From assembly GCA_964418325.1 (NCBI GenBank), contig CAYQLC010000001.1, positions 1 through 64,000 of the forward strand: a stretch of 64,000 nt of DNA, in the 5' to 3' direction. This stretch comes from IMCC26077 sp964418325 (lineage in GTDB: Bacteria > Actinomycetota > Actinomycetes > Nanopelagicales > Nanopelagicaceae). A model generated the notes under the pieces. The model saw only the letters and a list, made by a program, of their open reading frames with translations, did no database searches and was not told the origin of the DNA. A program made the translations under genes and the position numbers. Of this stretch, positions 60,114 to 64,000 are shown in pieces. The stretch's first letter is position 1, and each line of letters starts with the position of its first letter.

Positions 60114-60688
60114 TTAATTTTGCTCTGATGAAAGTTAAGCCACGATTTACTTGGGGTTGGGCCACGTTGTCCTTGGTATCGTGAACCATAAACAGCGCTG
60201 CCGTAAGGGTGCTCTGCTGGGCTAGATAATCTGATCAAACATAGTTGACCGATTTTCATTCCAGGAAAAAGTTTCACCGGCAAGTTTGCGACATTTGATA
60301 GCTCTAGCGTGATGTGACCTGAGAATCCAGGATCAATGAAACCTGCAGTGGAGTGCGTGAGTAAACCGAGGCGACCCAAGGAAGATTTACCTTCGAGTCT
60401 TCCGGCGATGTCATCGGGAAGCGTGATTACTTCATAAGTGCTCGCAAGAACGAATTCACCTGGATGCAAGATGAAGTGCTCGTCGCTATTGACCGCGACT
60501 TCGCGGGTGAGCTCCGGCTGCTCTTTAGAAGGGTCAATCACCTCATACTTATGATTTTCGAAGACTCGGAAGAATCGGTCGAGTCGGACATCAACGCTCG
60601 AAGGCTGAATCATCGCCTTCTCGAAGGGGTCAACTTTGACTCGGCCAGCCTCGATTTCGGCCCGGATATCGCGATCAGAGAGCAACAT
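60110..60688 (-). CDS. dcd: dCTP deaminase
   Basis: A 192-residue enzyme making dUTP from dCTP; actinobacterial forms may also hydrolyse dUTP. Features: MLLSDRDIRAEIEAGRVKVDPF, IQPSSVDVRLDRFF, the GRLEGKSSLGRLGLLTHSTAGFIDPGFSGHITLE core and YQGQRGPTPSK. It is divergent from tRNA-Gly, an arrangement common in actinobacteria. Confidence 0.95.
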   Translation of the reverse strand: MLLSDRDIRAEIEAGRVKVDPFEKAMIQPSSVDVRLDRFFRVFENHKYEVIDPSKEQPELTREVAVNSDEHFILHPGEFVLASTYEVITLPDDIAGRLEGKSSLGRLGLLTHSTAGFIDPGFSGHITLELSNVANLPVKLFPGMKIGQLCLIRLSSPAEHPYGSAVYGSRYQGQRGPTPSKSWLNFHQSKIN

Positions 60689-60735
60689 GGTTGGCGACCC
60701 TACCCCAAATTATCTAGGCTTACGAAGCGCTACAC

Positions 60736-60806
60736 GCGGGCGTAGTGAAATGGCATCACAAGAGCTTCCCAAGCTTTTAGCGCGGGTTCGATTCCCGTCG
60801 CCCGCT
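60736..60806 (+). tRNA. tRNA-Gly (anticodon CCC)
   Basis: 71 bases folding as a cloverleaf: acceptor GCGGGCG (60736-60742) with CGCCCGC (60799-60805), discriminator T. The anticodon loop TTCCCAA reads CCC, and the T-arm loop is TTCGATT. The CCA end is not encoded. It lies 47 bp from the divergent dcd start and 4 bp from the stop of the convergent OmpA-like gene. Confidence 0.95.
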
Positions 60807-60810
60807 CTCT

Positions 60811-63800
60811 CTAGCGGGTATATATCTGAACCCGACGATTCTTTGGATTCTGATATTTATCTTTCTTCAATGGCGAACTATTACCCCGACCTACAGCCGA
60901 GAATTTTACCTTCGGCAGAAGTTTCTTCATCGCATCGGCCACTTGAGTTGCTCGCTTGGTAGATAGCGCCGAAGTCTTGACTAGTGGTGCATTCTTAAAC
61001 TGATCAGAGTGGCCGGTGATTTGAACCTCACTGAAGCCCGATACGAGGACAAATGCAGCCATTTCACGAATCTTCTTTGTGTAGGTCTTAGCTATGTTCG
61101 ATGAGAATCCATCGAAGTAAATTCGTCCTACCAGACGGAACTTAGCAGCAGGTATGTATCTACCAATGACTCTATCTACAGTGGTAGTTCCTGAATTATT
61201 CAAAGCTTCAATTGCAAGATTACTGTTCCCGCCGTAAAGCCCCTTGACGGTACACGTAGTGTCACTAGTTTCACAGAGCACTTTGCCACGAACCACTACT
61301 CGGTACTTTTCAGCCTTCTCTCCAGGCAACAACGTCCAAGCAATAATTGTGTCGTTTGCACCGCTTGCGAAGGCATACGTACCTTCTTGGAAAATACCTT
61401 TATATGTCCAATTGAAGATTGATACTGCTGATTCAAGGTTCTTAGCGCCAATTGCTACTACTGAGATCTTGTAGGTCCGCCCCTTAGAAACATCAATCTT
61501 CAGATTCTTGTCAGTCGTTGTGAAAATCAGTGGTTCGCCTACATTTGGAGTCACTGTCACCCGGAACTTCTCGGCATAACTTGGTTGCTCCCACGTCATC
61601 GCGACGAGATTGACCCCGGATTGACTGGCAACAAGTGCTACCGGAGCTAGGGGAGGTAATGCGTAGGCGATTGTTTGCTGAGAGTCAACTTTCTTCGAGG
61701 CAACGGGAATTGCGCTGATTGAGTAAGCCAGACCGGGTTTGAAGGTATTAAGTAGCTCGCCACTATCTACCTTGTCACTCTCAACTTCAAATTTCTCATT
61801 GAGTGACGAGATGATGACGATTTTCACTGGCTTTGTGGTGCCTTCCCAGCGAATTCGAAGGCCCGTTGCTTCATCAGTTCCCCACAATCTCGTGAGCACA
61901 TCCTCAGGGTCCTCGATTACAACGGGCGTTGGCGCTGGTGCAGGGGCTCCTCCACCGCCACCTCCACCTCCACCTCCACTTGGCGCTGGAGCCGGTGCTG
62001 GACCAGTAATTGTCAAAGTGGCCGTAACTGGTTCTGCCGCCTCATATGCGCTATTTCCAGATTGCGATGCAGTAATGACGGTAGTTCCTGCGGTAAGAAT
62101 GACAACCAAACCTTCGACGATATTTGCCACAGCCGTATTACTCGAGGTGTATGTAATTGGTAGATTCGATGACGCCGTGGCACCAGGAGCGAATGGGGTA
62201 TCTGTCGTCAATTTCGTGAGAGTGGTGAGCATGGTGATGGTCTGTGCCAAACCGGGAGCAGTCGTAAAGAGCAAATTCGCCGGTCCACTATAACCACCGA
62301 ATGGCAACCCTGATGAATCAATAATTGCACCAGGATCAATCTCTAGATAGTAGATCGTATTGGTTGCGAAATCACCGTCAAAATTAATTGTGATGGTATC
62401 GCTGCCAAAACCGGTTACTTGTGAATCGGTAACAGAAAGTTGGTGTACAAGCTCTCCACCAAATTTACGAAGAGTAATTGCACCTATTTGTGAATTGACG
62501 ACTTCGCTGAAAGTAAGCGAGATGTTTGCACTCACTACAACATTTACAGAGCCATCAGCGGGAATCTTGTTTATGACTGTTGGAGCGGTGCGATCGATAG
62601 TAACTGTGCTTGCCCGGAAGGGAACACCGGGCGTCGTCACATTGGTGGAATGCAATACGCTATTGGCACTCAATTCAAGAATCAGCGTACCCTCGCTGCA
62701 GTTTGTTACATAGACCTTAATCGGAGCACCGGTGGTGAGATATGAACTGCTCTGCGGAGTGAATACACAGCCGATTGCGCTGCCTTGATTATTAAAATCG
62801 CCAGGCTCTATTCCTGTTATGTTTCTACTAAAACTGACATCAAACATGATTGGTTGATCGGCCGCGTAAGTTGTGAGAACAAACGGCGCAATCATCGTCA
62901 CGATTGTTCCTGCTGTATCGACCTTTAGAACCGCCGACGAGAGCGATCCACCAGTCGTCGTATTACCAGCGGTATCTGAAGGTGCGCCACTGAATGTCCA
63001 GTAATAGCAATACCCTGTAGTCAGCGTGGTGGCAGCATTCTTCGTTTGGGTTCCTTGAGCTGAAAACGCGCCACAACTATCCCCTGTTAACGTAGCCCGC
63101 ATCAAAGTCACCGTGCCACTTGAAGCAAGGGAGACTGAATCAACAACGCTCCAATCGGGTGTGATGGAGGTTGAAGTGGTGAAACCACCCGTGGTAGGTG
63201 AGATCCATGTGATCACCGGTGCGGCGCGATCGATAGTCACGGCAGATGATGTGGAGTTAGCCACCGTTCCTAGATTGCTGGCAGCATCCGACACCGAATT
63301 CAACTTCAACCGGAGCGTGAGTATTCCATCAGAACATCCTGTCACCGAAAGCGTTATCACAGTTCCGGTATCTGAACTTGGCGTGAAAATACAACCGACT
63401 GCTTTAGCAGAAGTGGTGTTTGCATTGACAAAATCGCTGAAGGTCAATCCTGAGATACTTTCGCTAAATGTCAATGTATAAGAGAGCGGAAGTGAAGTTG
63501 CAGTGGCACCTGGTGCAGTCCAGATTAATGTGGGTGCAGTGCGATCAATCGTTATGGAACCGCTTGTAACGGCTGAAAGTGGTCCTCTGTTTGTGGATGC
63601 ATCTACCACGCTATTGGGAGCCAGGCGCAAAATCAAAGTTCCTTCAGCACAATTAGTCACAGTGACATTGAAGGATGACCCGGCACTCGCCGAAGGAGTG
63701 AATAAGCACCCAGTTGCGGTTCCGGTGTTAGAAAAGTCACCGGAAGCCAATTCTGTAATAGCCTCGCTAAATGCTAATTGGAAGACAAAGGAAGTTAACT

Positions 63801-64000
63801 TCGAGGGGCTAGTAATGCTTGAGAGGACACCCGCGGTAGGTGCGCTGCCAGAAATTTGTAAGACATCAGTGGAAGCTGCAGACAGATTCCCAGCTGCATC
63901 AACAGCGTAGGCGACGAAAGATCCATTAGATAATCCAGTCGCTTCGATAGAAGCCGAGGTGTCTGCAAGAACGCCCGGTGTTGCATTCCAGAGGAAATCT
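60811..64000 (-). CDS. Giant Ig-repeat protein with C-terminal OmpA-like domain (5' end outside window)
   Basis: The open frame runs without interruption from the stop at 60811 past the right edge, so at least 1060 residues are present and the start is missing. It carries several Ig-like modules recurring with TIDRTAPT-type joints and FSEA/FSES-type strand motifs (bacterial Ig-like families), a further Ig-like module with PIMFDVSFSRN, a run of ten Gly between Pro/Ala tracts, fibronectin-like repeats and a final OmpA-type peptidoglycan-binding domain (VQITGHSDQFKN, KRATQVADAMKK, ending NRRVQIYTR). The layout suggests a wall-anchored surface adhesin. Confidence 0.85.
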   Translation of the reverse strand, partial: DFLWNATPGVLADTSASIEATGLSNGSFVAYAVDAAGNLSAASTDVLQISGSAPTAGVLSSITSPSKLTSFVFQLAFSEAITELASGDFSNTGTATGCLFTPSASAGSSFNVTVTNCAEGTLILRLAPNSVVDASTNRGPLSAVTSGSITIDRTAPTLIWTAPGATATSLPLSYTLTFSESISGLTFSDFVNANTTSAKAVGCIFTPSSDTGTVITLSVTGCSDGILTLRLKLNSVSDAASNLGTVANSTSSAVTIDRAAPVITWISPTTGGFTTSTSITPDWSVVDSVSLASSGTVTLMRATLTGDSCGAFSAQGTQTKNAATTLTTGYCYYWTFSGAPSDTAGNTTTGGSLSSAVLKVDTAGTIVTMIAPFVLTTYAADQPIMFDVSFSRNITGIEPGDFNNQGSAIGCVFTPQSSSYLTTGAPIKVYVTNCSEGTLILELSANSVLHSTNVTTPGVPFRASTVTIDRTAPTVINKIPADGSVNVVVSANISLTFSEVVNSQIGAITLRKFGGELVHQLSVTDSQVTGFGSDTITINFDGDFATNTIYYLEIDPGAIIDSSGLPFGGYSGPANLLFTTAPGLAQTITMLTTLTKLTTDTPFAPGATASSNLPITYTSSNTAVANIVEGLVVILTAGTTVITASQSGNSAYEAAEPVTATLTITGPAPAPAPSGGGGGGGGGGAPAPAPTPVVIEDPEDVLTRLWGTDEATGLRIRWEGTTKPVKIVIISSLNEKFEVESDKVDSGELLNTFKPGLAYSISAIPVASKKVDSQQTIAYALPPLAPVALVASQSGVNLVAMTWEQPSYAEKFRVTVTPNVGEPLIFTTTDKNLKIDVSKGRTYKISVVAIGAKNLESAVSIFNWTYKGIFQEGTYAFASGANDTIIAWTLLPGEKAEKYRVVVRGKVLCETSDTTCTVKGLYGGNSNLAIEALNNSGTTTVDRVIGRYIPAAKFRLVGRIYFDGFSSNIAKTYTKKIREMAAFVLVSGFSEVQITGHSDQFKNAPLVKTSALSTKRATQVADAMKKLLPKVKFSAVGRGNSSPLKKDKYQNPKNRRVQIYTR

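Noticed and set aside
61948..61980. Short-period repeat resembling a microsatellite or CRISPR-like unit
   Set aside because: It is the reverse-strand coding of a run of ten glycines in the OmpA-like protein; no spacers of CRISPR type are present. Kept only as a hinge feature.

Overview
The window looks like a low-GC freshwater actinobacterium, most plausibly of the acI / Nanopelagicales ('Ca. Planktophila'-like) type. The reasons are a BldC-type regulator, DUF3073 and DUF5302 small proteins, an HspR-controlled dnaK operon, a tightly packed purine operon, tRNA-Gly beside dcd, very short intergenic gaps and a mid-range base composition. The lineage is an inference from gene content. The sequence is a scaffold: a block of 100 N at 9212-9311 sits between two identical 55-bp contig ends, and removing the N block and one 55-bp copy restores an intact aldehyde dehydrogenase.

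Layout. 0.15-2.4 kb: an aldo/keto reductase and a class-III aminotransferase. 2.4-4.0 kb: a DUF5302 gene and a bldC-like gene, next to an AT-rich LRV-repeat gene that is bracketed by an approximately 111-bp direct repeat made from the 3' end of the DUF5302 gene. 4.1-20.6 kb: a sugar catabolic locus with an IclR regulator, two short-chain dehydrogenases, an L-rhamnonate dehydratase-type enolase-superfamily enzyme, an MFS carrier, an aldehyde dehydrogenase, a fumarylacetoacetase-fold hydrolase, a lactonase-like amidohydrolase, a 2-hydroxyacid dehydrogenase, a second enolase-superfamily enzyme, a VOC protein, a Gfo/Idh/MocA oxidoreductase, an ABC importer without its ATPase, and an L-rhamnose mutarotase. 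Together they can be read as non-phosphorylative oxidation of a 6-deoxyhexose (rhamnose or fucose type) to pyruvate and a C3 product, with extra enzymes that suggest a modified sugar.

20.7-31.4 kb: an accessory cell-surface region. It holds a 1046-residue DUF11-type repeat protein, a neocarzinostatin-like secreted protein with a multi-spanning membrane protein, a LuxR-type regulator facing a perfect 24-bp palindrome, and a same-strand run of secreted Ig-like protein, degenerate response regulator, TasA/camelysin-like protein, second small secreted protein, SipW-type signal peptidase and degenerate GGDEF protein. This is the best candidate for an undescribed system: a SipW-dependent surface-fibre module with its own regulators.

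31.4-47.8 kb: purine biosynthesis (purA-D-B-C-S-Q-L and purF-M, all on the minus strand). Interposed between purL and purF is a second sugar-acid module (IclR, IlvD/Edd-type dehydratase, DapA-type aldolase), and a DgoD-type galactonate dehydratase lies beyond purM. 47.9-57.9 kb: DedA, pyrE, hspR-dnaJ-grpE-dnaK with a HAIR-like operator, a large secreted protein, a membrane Fe-S oxidoreductase, a phosphatidylcholine-synthase-like enzyme and a small membrane protein. 57.9-64 kb: an OmpR-type two-component pair, dcd, tRNA-Gly(CCC), and a very large Ig-repeat protein ending in an OmpA-like domain that runs off the right edge.
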